A model generated the notes under the pieces. That model searched no databases, was not told where the DNA came from, and saw nothing but the letters and a program-made list of their open reading frames with translations. The translations under genes were made by a program, and so were the position numbers. Shown here piece after piece: positions 24,865 through 33,611 of a stretch of DNA of 64,000 nt. Source of the DNA: Flavobacterium sp. MDT1-60 (lineage in GTDB: Bacteria; Bacteroidota; Bacteroidia; Flavobacteriales; Flavobacteriaceae); contig NZ_CP062159.1 of assembly GCF_014844035.1 (NCBI RefSeq), positions 868,001-932,000 on the forward strand. The letters run 5' to 3'. The number at the start of each line of letters is the position of its first letter. Positions within the stretch are counted from its first letter, which is position 1.

Positions 24865-26235
24865 ATGAAAAATATTAAAATAGTAATCTCCTCATTTTTG
24901 ATGTTAGCAGCGATGCTAATATCATCTTGTTCGCCAGAGTCTTACTCATTAGACGCTGTTACGGATAAATCAGATATTAAATTTGAAATTACTCAGGATT
25001 TTGTTGTAGATCCGGGTGGAAATACGGTAATTCTGAAAAACACAACTCCAGGTGTTATATTAACCTGGGATTACGTTACGGGAAAATCAAACAAAGCGAC
25101 AGAAACCGTAAAATATGCCTTCAAAGGTAATTACACTATAAAAATTTCTGCGGTTACAGATGCAGGTATTGTTCAGTTAGATCCTGTAACGATAACGGTT
25201 ACCAAAGACAATTTAAATTATGTGAACGATCCTCTTTGGACTGCTTTATCTGGTGGTGTAGGCAAGAAAAAATCATGGGTAATGGATAATGGTAAATATG
25301 GTTTAGCTCCAGGTGCCATGTCTTATGCTGATCCTGGTGGAACAGTAGAGTGGGGTAATTTTACGCCAAACTGGGAACCTGAAGGAAATGCTAATTCAAG
25401 TACAGATACTGATATGCATTGGGGTAGATATATGACCTTCAGTCTTGATGGCGGACCTTTTATGACGGTTCATGAAAAAGACGGAACTGTCAAAGAAAAC
25501 GGAACTTATTTCTTAGACATTAACGCTCATACGTTAACGACTACAGGAGCAACAATCCTAAGACCAGACAATTATATTGCAAATGCAAGTAACTGGAATA
25601 ACAATATTAAAGTATTAAAACTTACTGATAATCAGTTGAGAATTGCTATACTGAGAACCAATAATGAAGGTACATGGTGGTATATCTGGAATTATGTAGC
25701 TAAAGATTATGCAGACAGCTATGTTCCTCCGGTTACAGTTCCTGTTGTTGACGAAGGTTTTAATCCGAAATTTGCTCCGGGAGAATTGTTAACCATGCTT
25801 ACTGGAGGTGTAGGTGCAGGAAGAGTTTGGAATTTAGATGGAAAAGGTAATCCTGTAGACTGGATTGCAAAAGGAAAAGGCTGGACAACTGGTGCTTCAA
25901 GCTCATATAACTGGGGTTGGAACGACGATTGGGCAGCATTAGCTGGTAATTCATGGATCCGTTTTGACCAATGGGGCGGTAAATTAAACTATACAAGAAG
26001 CCAAAATGGTGTAGTTACAACCGGACTATTTACTATAAACAGTGAAACCAATGAAATTAATTTAGGTACGAATACACTGATTCAAAATTCAACCAGCTGG
26101 ATGAGTCCAACAACTAATGTACTTAAAGTAGTTAAAGCGTACAATACCAGTTATCTGCAAAAAGGTATCTGGCTTGGAACATCATATGATGCAGGCAAGG
26201 ATGAATGGTTTGCTTTTCATTACATAATTCCTTAA
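24865..26235 (+). CDS. Surface glycan-binding lipoprotein (SGBP-B position)
   Basis: A 456-residue lipoprotein with lipobox LISSC (Cys about 22). A PKD/Ig-like domain follows (about 25-115, WDYVTGKSNKATETVKYAFK). Two related modules come next, one beginning LWTALSGGVGKKKSWVMDNG and the other LLTMLTGGVGAGRVWNLDGK, each rich in Trp/Gly/Asn and about 140-150 residues long, joined by a PPVTVPVVDEG linker. The third place after SusCD and the lipoprotein signal indicate a surface polysaccharide-binding protein; the family has little conserved sequence. The start is ATG 24865 because the upstream in-frame ATG (24829) lies inside the displaced end of susD. A hairpin (26292-26324) separates it from the enzyme genes. 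Confidence 0.82.
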   Translation: MKNIKIVISSFLMLAAMLISSCSPESYSLDAVTDKSDIKFEITQDFVVDPGGNTVILKNTTPGVILTWDYVTGKSNKATETVKYAFKGNYTIKISAVTDAGIVQLDPVTITVTKDNLNYVNDPLWTALSGGVGKKKSWVMDNGKYGLAPGAMSYADPGGTVEWGNFTPNWEPEGNANSSTDTDMHWGRYMTFSLDGGPFMTVHEKDGTVKENGTYFLDINAHTLTTTGATILRPDNYIANASNWNNNIKVLKLTDNQLRIAILRTNNEGTWWYIWNYVAKDYADSYVPPVTVPVVDEGFNPKFAPGELLTMLTGGVGAGRVWNLDGKGNPVDWIAKGKGWTTGASSSYNWGWNDDWAALAGNSWIRFDQWGGKLNYTRSQNGVVTTGLFTINSETNEINLGTNTLIQNSTSWMSPTTNVLKVVKAYNTSYLQKGIWLGTSYDAGKDEWFAFHYIIP

Positions 26236-26291
26236 TTCATAAGGGTTTAATGTTATAAAATAAAACCATAATTACTTAAAAATATAAAACA

Positions 26292-26324
26292 ACCGGTAGG
26301 TGATTGACACAGTCACTTATCGGT
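26292..26324 (+). terminator. Intra-locus hairpin (possible attenuator)
   Basis: ACCGGTAGGTGA pairs imperfectly with TCACTTATCGGT across a 9-base loop. It lies between the binding-protein genes and the enzyme genes and is followed only by a weak U-rich stretch. It could reduce read-through or stabilise the upstream mRNA. Confidence 0.4.
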
Positions 26325-26363
26325 ATGTTTATATTTGTTTTTCAAAACTATAATATCATCTAA

Positions 26364-28856
26364 ATGAAGAATAAAAGAAAATATTTAAGTAGTGGCTTGT
26401 CAGTATTACTATTGGCCGGAATTGTCTTATTCAGTTCCTGCAATAAAAAAGAAGAGGTTTTCAGTAACCGAAAAGTTTCTTTTAATTCCGATTGGAGTTT
26501 TCATCTAAATGATAGTATCGTCGATAAAGATACTATTGGAACTTCAACAAAATGGAGAACTTTAAATGTTCCTCACGATTGGAGCATTGAAGGAAAATTT
26601 GATGAAAAAAGTCCGGCAGGTTATGGAGGAGGAGCATTAAACGGAGGTTTAGGCTGGTATAAAAAAACATTTAAAGTTGCCGCAGCTGATACTAGTAAAG
26701 TAACTTCAGTCATTTTTGATGGTGTTTACAGAAACAGTGAAGTCTGGGTCAACGGTCATTATTTAGGAAAACGTCCAAACGGATATATTGGTTTTCAATA
26801 TGAAATTTCTCCTTACTTAAACTATGGAGATAAAAACAACGAAATAATTGTAAAGGTTGACAATTCAAAACAACCCAATTCACGCTGGTATTCCGGTTCA
26901 GGAATTTTTAGAAATGTCTGGATCGAAACTACTGATAAATTGCATGTTGCACAATGGGGAACTTATATTACCACTCCAAAAGTTACTGCTGAAAATGCTT
27001 CAGTGAATATTGAAACTCGTATTCAGAACGACCATTCAGAAACAAAAAAAATAGCAATAGTAACTACTATCTATAAAGAAGATAAAAAGGTTGCATCAGG
27101 CGCCACTCAATATATAACGCTTACTCCAAAAAGCGGCACATTGCTAAATGTGGAAGCGGAAGTTGAATCACCAGTTTTATGGTCAGTTGAAAGACCGGAA
27201 TTATATACAGCTGTTACCGAAATTTTGGTTGATGATAAAATCGTCGATCAATACAAAACCAATTTCGGAATCAGAGATTTCAAATTTGATTTGAATAAAG
27301 GTTTTATTTTAAATGGAAAACAAGTAAAAATAAAAGGAGTCTGCATGCATCACGATTTAGGACCGTTGGGTTCGGCAATCAATACTCGTGCTATCGAACG
27401 CCAGTTGGAAATTCTGAAAGGAATGGGTGTAAACGGAATAAGAACTTCACATAATCCGCCTGCTCCGGAACTTTTAGATCTTTGCGACAAAATGGGTTTC
27501 ATTGTGATGGATGAAGCTTTTGACATGTGGAAACAAAACAAAACCAAATACGATTATGCAAATGATTGGGACAAATGGCACGAAAAAGATTTAGTAGATC
27601 AATTGCGTCGTGACCGTAATCACCCAAGTATTTTTATATGGAGTATTGGAAATGAAATTCCGGAACAATGGAATGAAACGGGTGTAACAATTGCGAAAGA
27701 ATTAGCAGAAATTGTACGCCTGAACGATAAAACACGACCAATTACAGCGGCCATGAATCCGCCTGTAAACATGAATATTGATGAAGTAACCCTGCAATTT
27801 GAACAAAAGAATGTTCAATTTAATGCTGTTGCAAAATCGGGAGTTTTAGATCTTATCGGATACAATTATGCACATCAGACTTATGAGCATCATAAAAAGA
27901 ATTTTCCGAATACGCCATTTATTGCAACCGAAACTACCTCGGCTTTAGAAACTCGCGGTTATTATGATGCGAATTCTGATTCGATTAAAAAATGGCCGGT
28001 AAGATGGGATCTTAAATTTACTGGTGGAAATCCAGGCAATACCGTTTCTGCTTACGATCAGGTGCAGGCGCCTTGGGGTTCTACGCATGAAGCAACATGG
28101 AAAGTCATTAAAAAACACGATTATCTTTCCGGAATGTACATTTGGACAGGTTTCGATTATATCGGAGAACCAACTCCGTACGAATGGCCGTCAATAAGTT
28201 CGTATTTCGGAATTGTAGATTTAGCCGGTTTCCCGAAAGATGTGTATTATATGTACCAAAGCGAATGGACAGATAAAACTGTGCTGCATGTTTTCCCACA
28301 TTGGAATTGGAAAGCAGGACAAGCAGTAGATGTTTGGGCATACTACAATAATGCTGATGAGGTTGAACTTTTTTTAAACGGAAAATCAGTTGGGGTTCGA
28401 AGTAAAAAAGGAGATGACTTACATGTAATGTGGAAAGTTCCTTTTCAGGCCGGAACATTAAAAGCTATTTCTCGTAAAAACGGAAAAACAGTTTTAGAAA
28501 CGGAAATCAAAACTGCCGGAAATCCTGAAAATTTAAAATTGACTGCGGACAGAAGCAACATAAAAGCTGATGGAAATGATTTGTCATTTGTCACAGTTGA
28601 TATTTTAGATGCAAAAGGAGTTTTGGCTCCGAAAGCGAATAACGAAATTAATTTTTCTTTAAAAGGAAATGGGAAAATAGTAGGTGTTTGCAGTGGAGAT
28701 CCGGTAAGTCACGAATCGTACAAAGGTTTAAAACATACAGCGCTAAACGGAAAATGTTTGGTGATAGTTCAGTCGGATAAAAAATCCGGAAGATTAGAAT
28801 TAACGGCTAAAGCAAATGGATTAAAATCCGCAACAATTGTAATTACTGCAGAATAA
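26364..28856 (+). CDS. GH2 family glycosidase, probable beta-galactosidase (lipoprotein)
   Basis: An 830-residue GH2 enzyme. The lipobox FSSC gives Cys26, so it is membrane-anchored. The N-terminal sugar-binding domain includes VPHDWSIEGKFDE and GWYKKTF, then an Ig-like domain and the TIM barrel. The acid/base is Glu431 in IWSIGNE and the nucleophile probably Glu523 in IATETTS. A DUF4982-like domain (EWTDKTVLHVFPHWNWKAGQ) and an Ig-like C-terminus follow. Bacteroidetes enzymes of this layout are mostly beta-galactosidases. In a xyloglucan locus it would remove galactose from L side chains. Other GH2 activities (glucuronidase, mannosidase) cannot be excluded. Confidence 0.9.
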   Translation: MKNKRKYLSSGLSVLLLAGIVLFSSCNKKEEVFSNRKVSFNSDWSFHLNDSIVDKDTIGTSTKWRTLNVPHDWSIEGKFDEKSPAGYGGGALNGGLGWYKKTFKVAAADTSKVTSVIFDGVYRNSEVWVNGHYLGKRPNGYIGFQYEISPYLNYGDKNNEIIVKVDNSKQPNSRWYSGSGIFRNVWIETTDKLHVAQWGTYITTPKVTAENASVNIETRIQNDHSETKKIAIVTTIYKEDKKVASGATQYITLTPKSGTLLNVEAEVESPVLWSVERPELYTAVTEILVDDKIVDQYKTNFGIRDFKFDLNKGFILNGKQVKIKGVCMHHDLGPLGSAINTRAIERQLEILKGMGVNGIRTSHNPPAPELLDLCDKMGFIVMDEAFDMWKQNKTKYDYANDWDKWHEKDLVDQLRRDRNHPSIFIWSIGNEIPEQWNETGVTIAKELAEIVRLNDKTRPITAAMNPPVNMNIDEVTLQFEQKNVQFNAVAKSGVLDLIGYNYAHQTYEHHKKNFPNTPFIATETTSALETRGYYDANSDSIKKWPVRWDLKFTGGNPGNTVSAYDQVQAPWGSTHEATWKVIKKHDYLSGMYIWTGFDYIGEPTPYEWPSISSYFGIVDLAGFPKDVYYMYQSEWTDKTVLHVFPHWNWKAGQAVDVWAYYNNADEVELFLNGKSVGVRSKKGDDLHVMWKVPFQAGTLKAISRKNGKTVLETEIKTAGNPENLKLTADRSNIKADGNDLSFVTVDILDAKGVLAPKANNEINFSLKGNGKIVGVCSGDPVSHESYKGLKHTALNGKCLVIVQSDKKSGRLELTAKANGLKSATIVITAE

Positions 28857-28873
28857 TAAACTGCTTTCCCGCA

Positions 28874-28955
28874 AGGTTTTCAAAACCTTGTAGGTATAAA
28901 ATAATATTTCAAAAAGTCAACACAAACCTGTAAGGTTTCGAAAACCTTACAGGTT
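28874..28955 (+). repeat. Two hairpins between the GH2 and GH31 genes
   Basis: CAAGGTTTT / AAAACCTTG (about 28875-28893) is followed by a stronger palindrome at 28925-28955, AACCTGTAAGGTTT pairing with its complement over a 2-3 base loop. No strong T-run follows, so they look like repeat-type or mRNA-processing hairpins, not full terminators. Confidence 0.6.
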
Positions 28956-29019
28956 AACTAAACAATAAATGAACCAATGAAAAAAAATACAAATAGCTTC
29001 TTTATCTCTATTCCTGGGA

Positions 29020-31371
29020 TTGTTGTCGATGCCAAAAGTTTCGGCACAAATCCAAAATGCAGATGTGCTAAACGCTCCAATAGATATCAGTAAAGATTTT
29101 CAGAATTACCTGAACACCTTTTATTTTGCCGACGAGTTGACTGGCTTTGATCCTGCAAGCGGAAAAGGAACCATAAAATATTTAAGATACAATTACAAAA
29201 CGCGTCAGGCCTTCAACAACATGATGATGAAACCTGATGTGGAGAAACCAAACGAATTCCCAACAACAGAATACGACGTTTCGCCGGAATTGCCTTTCCA
29301 GATTCAGTTTGTTTCAGATAGAACAATCCGAATCAAAACCACTTCAGGACCGCAATTTCATCCTGAAAAAGAATCTCTCATGTTGATTAATGGCGTTGCG
29401 CCAAATCACCCGGAATTATGGAAATATTCTAAAATCGAAGGCGGTCACAAATACACCAGTAAACATGGTGTGGTAGAGATTTTATCAAAACCATGGCATG
29501 TAAAAATTTACGATGAAACAGGAAAATTATTGACTAGTACACTTCACGATTCAGATTTCAAAAATACCTATACACCAACACTTCCGTTTTCATATGTTCG
29601 TAGAAACAGCGATTACTCCAGAAGTATGGGCGCCGCTTTTAGTTTAGAGCCAGATGAAAAAATATTTGGTTGTGGAGAATCTTTTACACAATTCAACAAA
29701 CGCGGACAAAAAGTAGTTTTATGGACGGATGATGCTAACGGAATCCAGAATGAAACCATGTACAAACCGGTTCCGTTTTACATGAGCAGCCGTGGTTACG
29801 GAGTTTTCATGCACCATTCAACGCCCATTACGGTTGATTTTGGAAGATACTTTGGAAGTGCCAACGAAATGTATATTGGAGATGACGAAGCCGATTTGTT
29901 TTTCTTCATCGGAGAACCAAAAGATATTTTAGATCAATATACAGATTTGACCGGAAAAGCCGCTATGCCACCACTTTGGTCGTTTGGTTTCTGGATGAGC
30001 CGTATTACTTATTTTACTGAAAAAGAGGGAAGAGAAGTAGCCAAAGATTTACGTAAATATAAAATTCCAACAGATGTAATTCACTTTGATACGGGTTGGT
30101 TTGATGTTGACTGGAGAAACAATTACGAGTTTGCAAAAGCGCGTTTTCCGGATGCTCAAAAAATGATGTCTGATTTAAAAGAAGATGGTTTTCATGTTTG
30201 TTTATGGCAATTGCCATATTTCACGCCAAAAAACACCTTGTTTCCTGAAATCATGGAAAAAAACTTAGCAGTGAGGGACCGTAAAGGAAATCTTCCTTAC
30301 GAAGATGCTGTTTTAGATTTCTCAAACCCGGAAACTGTTAGCTGGTACCAGTCGAAATTGAAAAAATTATTCGATCAGGGAGTTTCAGTTTTCAAAGTTG
30401 ACTTTGGAGAAGCTGCGCCACCAGACGGAATTTACCATTCAGGAAGAACAGGTTTTTACGAACATAATTTATACCCGTTACGATACAATAAGGCTGTCGC
30501 CGAAATTACGCAGAAAGAAAAAGGCTATACTTTAATCTGGGCCAGAAGTACCTGGGCAGGATCTCAACGTTATCCTTTACATTGGGGTGGAGATGCCGAA
30601 ACTTCAAACGGTGCAATGTCGGCTGAATTAAGAGGCGGGCTTTCATTAGGATTAAGCGGTTTCAGTTTCTGGAGTCATGATGTAGGTGGATTTGCAACAA
30701 AATCTCCGGAGAATTTATACAGAAGATGGGCACCATTCGGAATGTTTACTTCGCACGTAAGAAGCCATGGTGAACCTCCGCGCGAACCTTGGTTGTACAG
30801 TAAAGACTTTTTGGAAGGATTTAGAAAAGCAGATAATATGCGTTACGAATTGATGCCGTATATCTACGCTCAGGCGAAGGAAAGCTCTCAAAAAGGACTA
30901 CCAATGATGCGTGCCTTATTTGTAGAATATCCAAATGATCCGGGAGCATGGTTAGTAGATAATGAATATTTATTCGGATCAAGTATGTTGGTAGCACCGC
31001 TTTTTGAAGAAGTGACCGAAAGAGATGTTTACCTTCCGGAAGGAACATGGATTGATTATCAAACTAAAAAAGTATACCAATCAGGATGGCATAAAATCAA
31101 AGCGGGCGAAGTGCCAATTGTAGTTTTAGTAAAAGACGGAACAGCATTGCCTCATATCGCTTTGGCACAGTCAACCAAAGATATGGACTGGAGCAAATTG
31201 ACGTTGAAAGTGTATGCAAGCGATGCTACAACTTCGGCGAAAGCCAAAGTCTTTTTACCGGATGGAGATGCCGTTCAGGAAATTACGGTTACAAAAAAAG
31301 GAAGCAATTTTGAAGTTGCAGCAAATCCATTAAACGGAAAAACCACTTTCAAAACGGAGTGGGTAAAATAA
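29020..31371 (+). CDS. GH31 family glycosidase, probable alpha-xylosidase (signal peptide out of frame)
   Basis: A GH31 enzyme of about 783 residues. The nucleophile is the Asp at 30400-30402 in FKVDFGE, matching the YicI-like alpha-xylosidase FK(T/V)DFGE motif. Other core motifs are PPLWSFGFWMSR, DVIHFDTGW, WARSTWAGSQRYPLHWGGD and GFSFWSHDVGG. It would remove the terminal alpha-1,6-xylose of xyloglucan oligosaccharides. In frame, the first possible start is TTG at 29020. The true start is probably ATG at 28977: with one A fewer in the A8 run (28980-28987) it would read MKKIQIASLSLFLGLLSMPK, then VSAQ, a typical signal peptide. As given, that ATG is out of frame. Confidence 0.92.
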   Translation: MLSMPKVSAQIQNADVLNAPIDISKDFQNYLNTFYFADELTGFDPASGKGTIKYLRYNYKTRQAFNNMMMKPDVEKPNEFPTTEYDVSPELPFQIQFVSDRTIRIKTTSGPQFHPEKESLMLINGVAPNHPELWKYSKIEGGHKYTSKHGVVEILSKPWHVKIYDETGKLLTSTLHDSDFKNTYTPTLPFSYVRRNSDYSRSMGAAFSLEPDEKIFGCGESFTQFNKRGQKVVLWTDDANGIQNETMYKPVPFYMSSRGYGVFMHHSTPITVDFGRYFGSANEMYIGDDEADLFFFIGEPKDILDQYTDLTGKAAMPPLWSFGFWMSRITYFTEKEGREVAKDLRKYKIPTDVIHFDTGWFDVDWRNNYEFAKARFPDAQKMMSDLKEDGFHVCLWQLPYFTPKNTLFPEIMEKNLAVRDRKGNLPYEDAVLDFSNPETVSWYQSKLKKLFDQGVSVFKVDFGEAAPPDGIYHSGRTGFYEHNLYPLRYNKAVAEITQKEKGYTLIWARSTWAGSQRYPLHWGGDAETSNGAMSAELRGGLSLGLSGFSFWSHDVGGFATKSPENLYRRWAPFGMFTSHVRSHGEPPREPWLYSKDFLEGFRKADNMRYELMPYIYAQAKESSQKGLPMMRALFVEYPNDPGAWLVDNEYLFGSSMLVAPLFEEVTERDVYLPEGTWIDYQTKKVYQSGWHKIKAGEVPIVVLVKDGTALPHIALAQSTKDMDWSKLTLKVYASDATTSAKAKVFLPDGDAVQEITVTKKGSNFEVAANPLNGKTTFKTEWVK

Positions 31372-31379
31372 AAAAAGTA

Positions 31380-31440
31380 TGCCACGAATTACACTAATTT
31401 ACACTAATTAAATTCGGGATAATTAGTGTAATTCGTGGCA
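31380..31440. repeat. Perfect 20-bp palindrome between GH31 and GH97
   Basis: TGCCACGAATTACACTAATT (31380-31399) is perfectly complementary to 31421-31440, with a 21-base loop. A diverged copy with the same GCCACGAATT ends is at about 54770-54875. Confidence 0.7.
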
Positions 31441-31548
31441 AAAAATAAATTACATCCAACAGGAAAAAATAAGTTTTGTTTGAGTTTTAAATCGGGTGAA
31501 AGCTTTGCCAACACCCGATTTATTAAAAATGAATTAAGAAAAAATATC

Positions 31549-33552
31549 ATGAAAAATTACCTGATTCTTCCCGCTTTAATCCTTTCCGTTTCGATTGGAT
31601 ACAGTCAAAAAAATAAAAATGCTTACGAACTGGCTTCGCCAAACGGGCAGAATAAAATAAAATTCGAGCTGGTAAAAAATGCTCCCAAATATGCTGTTTC
31701 ACACGGAAAAACCGAAGTGATTACACCATCAGACATGGGGTTTTTACTGAAAGGAAATGAAAATTTAAGTTCGGACTTCGAAATCAAAAATGTGAAAAAC
31801 ACTTCGTTTGATGAAACCTGGGAACAGGTTTGGGGAGAAAAGAAAAACATCAGAAATCACTATAATCAGCTTTCTGTTGAATTACAGCAAAAAAGCGGAA
31901 ACAAACGTAAATTAGAAATTCAGTTTCGTGCGTTTGATGACGGAATCGCTTTTAGATACGTGTATCCAAAACAAAATGTAAAAGACAGTATTTTCATCAT
32001 GGATGAAAAAACGACTTTTAACTTAAAAGAAGATGGAAAAGCATGGTGGATTCCGGCAAACAGAGAAAACCGTGATGAATATCTTTTTAAGGATGCGCCG
32101 GTAAGTACGCTTGATACCGTTTTGACACCGCTAACAATCGAAAGTAAAAGCGGACTGGCATTGAGTTTTCATGAAGCCAATTTGGTAGATTTCGCCAGTA
32201 TGACTTTGGTCAATACAACCGGAACACAATTAAAATCTGATTTAGTCCCGTGGGCTGATGGGGTAAAAGTGCGTGTAAAAGATACTTTTACTTCTTCGTG
32301 GAGAACGCTTCAAATTGGAGAGAATCCTGGGGATTTAATTACTTCTTATTTGATTCTAAACCTGAATGATCCAAACAAATTAAAAAACACCAGCTACTTC
32401 AAACCTTATAAATATTTCGGAATTTGGTGGGGAATGCACATCGGAAAATATACATTTTGGGAAAGCGAAAAACAAGGCGCAACTACCAAACATGCTGAAG
32501 AATATATTGATTTTACAGCCAAAGAAGGATTTCATCATTTATTGATCGAAGGCTGGAACAAAGGCTGGACACCGGCCTGGTATGAAAACCACATGCACAT
32601 GTTTAGTTTCACTAAAAGTGCCGATAATTTCGATTTAGAAAAAGTAGTGGAATACGGAAAGAAAAAAGACGTCGAACTTATAGGTTACCACGAAACGGGT
32701 TCAAACCTGATCAATTACCTAAAACAAGTTGATGAAGGTTTTGCATTATACAAAAAACTCGGAATGCATTCGGTTAAAATTGGACACGTAGGCTCTAAAC
32801 TGAACATGAAAGAAAATCACTTCGGACAATTTGGAGTGAACTATTTCAGATATATTTTAGAAAAAGCAGCGCAGTATGATTTAGCCGTTTTATATCATGA
32901 ATCCATAAAAGATACCGGAGAACGCAGAACATTCCCGAATATGGTTTCAAGAGAAGCCGCAAGAGGTCAGGAATATAACGCTTGGAGCGAAGGGAATCCG
33001 CCAAACCACTTAACGATTATTCCGTTTACAAGATTACTTTCAGGACCAATGGATTTCACACCGGGAATTTTTGACGTTGAGGTAAAACAAGGATATCCGG
33101 GAAAAAGAGTACACGGAACAGCAGCACAACAATTAGCATTGTATGTAACGATTTATGCGCCAATTCAGATGATGGCCGATCTTCCAGAAAATTACGAAGG
33201 AAAACCAGCATTACAATTTTTGAAAGATGTTCCAACAGATTGGGAAGACACAAAAGTATTAGAAGGGAAAATTGGGGAATATATCACCACAGCCCGAAAA
33301 GACAGAAATAGTGCCGATTGGTATTTGGGAACTATCACCAATGAAAATGCAAGAGACGTAAATGTTTCATTGTCTTTCTTAGACCCAAATGCAACTTACG
33401 AAGCGCAGATTTATGCTGATGCAGAAGGAACGGATGAAACACATAATCCGGCCGAAATTGCCATTTCTAAGAAAACAGTTAAAGCTTCAGATGTATTAAA
33501 ATTACATTTAGGCGGCGCTGGTGGAACAGCAATTCGTTTCAAAAAACTATAA
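31549..33552 (+). CDS. GH97 family glycosidase, inverting (SusB-like) type
   Basis: A 667-residue GH97 enzyme with a Sec signal peptide (MKNYLILPALILSVSIGYSQ). The N-terminal beta-sandwich (SPNGQNKIKFEL) precedes a TIM barrel (KYFGIWWGMHIG). The residues expected to act as general base in the inverting, SusB-like branch are glutamates, and two are visible: Glu382 in GYHETGSN and Glu451 in YHESIKDTGERRTFPNM, with REAARGQEYNAW following. Retaining GH97 alpha-galactosidases have an Asp nucleophile instead. SusB acts on alpha-glucosides, which xyloglucan lacks, so the role here is unclear. The start at 31549 is chosen for the signal peptide; the upstream in-frame ATGs sit in the intergenic palindrome region. 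Sequence 31489-31521 before it forms another hairpin. Confidence 0.93.
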   Translation: MKNYLILPALILSVSIGYSQKNKNAYELASPNGQNKIKFELVKNAPKYAVSHGKTEVITPSDMGFLLKGNENLSSDFEIKNVKNTSFDETWEQVWGEKKNIRNHYNQLSVELQQKSGNKRKLEIQFRAFDDGIAFRYVYPKQNVKDSIFIMDEKTTFNLKEDGKAWWIPANRENRDEYLFKDAPVSTLDTVLTPLTIESKSGLALSFHEANLVDFASMTLVNTTGTQLKSDLVPWADGVKVRVKDTFTSSWRTLQIGENPGDLITSYLILNLNDPNKLKNTSYFKPYKYFGIWWGMHIGKYTFWESEKQGATTKHAEEYIDFTAKEGFHHLLIEGWNKGWTPAWYENHMHMFSFTKSADNFDLEKVVEYGKKKDVELIGYHETGSNLINYLKQVDEGFALYKKLGMHSVKIGHVGSKLNMKENHFGQFGVNYFRYILEKAAQYDLAVLYHESIKDTGERRTFPNMVSREAARGQEYNAWSEGNPPNHLTIIPFTRLLSGPMDFTPGIFDVEVKQGYPGKRVHGTAAQQLALYVTIYAPIQMMADLPENYEGKPALQFLKDVPTDWEDTKVLEGKIGEYITTARKDRNSADWYLGTITNENARDVNVSLSFLDPNATYEAQIYADAEGTDETHNPAEIAISKKTVKASDVLKLHLGGAGGTAIRFKKL

Positions 33553-33570
33553 TTTATAAGACATTCAAAT

Positions 33571-33593
33571 CCGACAGGTATTCAACCTGTCGG
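33571..33593 (+). repeat. Hairpin between GH97 and GH3 genes
   Basis: CCGACAGGT (33571-33579) and ACCTGTCGG (33585-33593) pair perfectly around a 5-base loop. The same CCGACAGG core appears in the repeat array at 45866-46343. No good U-run follows. Confidence 0.65.
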
Positions 33594-33611
33594 GTTTAAA
33601 TATCACATTCA

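Noticed and set aside
28108..28458. 116-codon minus-strand ORF inside the GH2 gene
   Set aside because: Antisense shadow of a well-supported enzyme gene.
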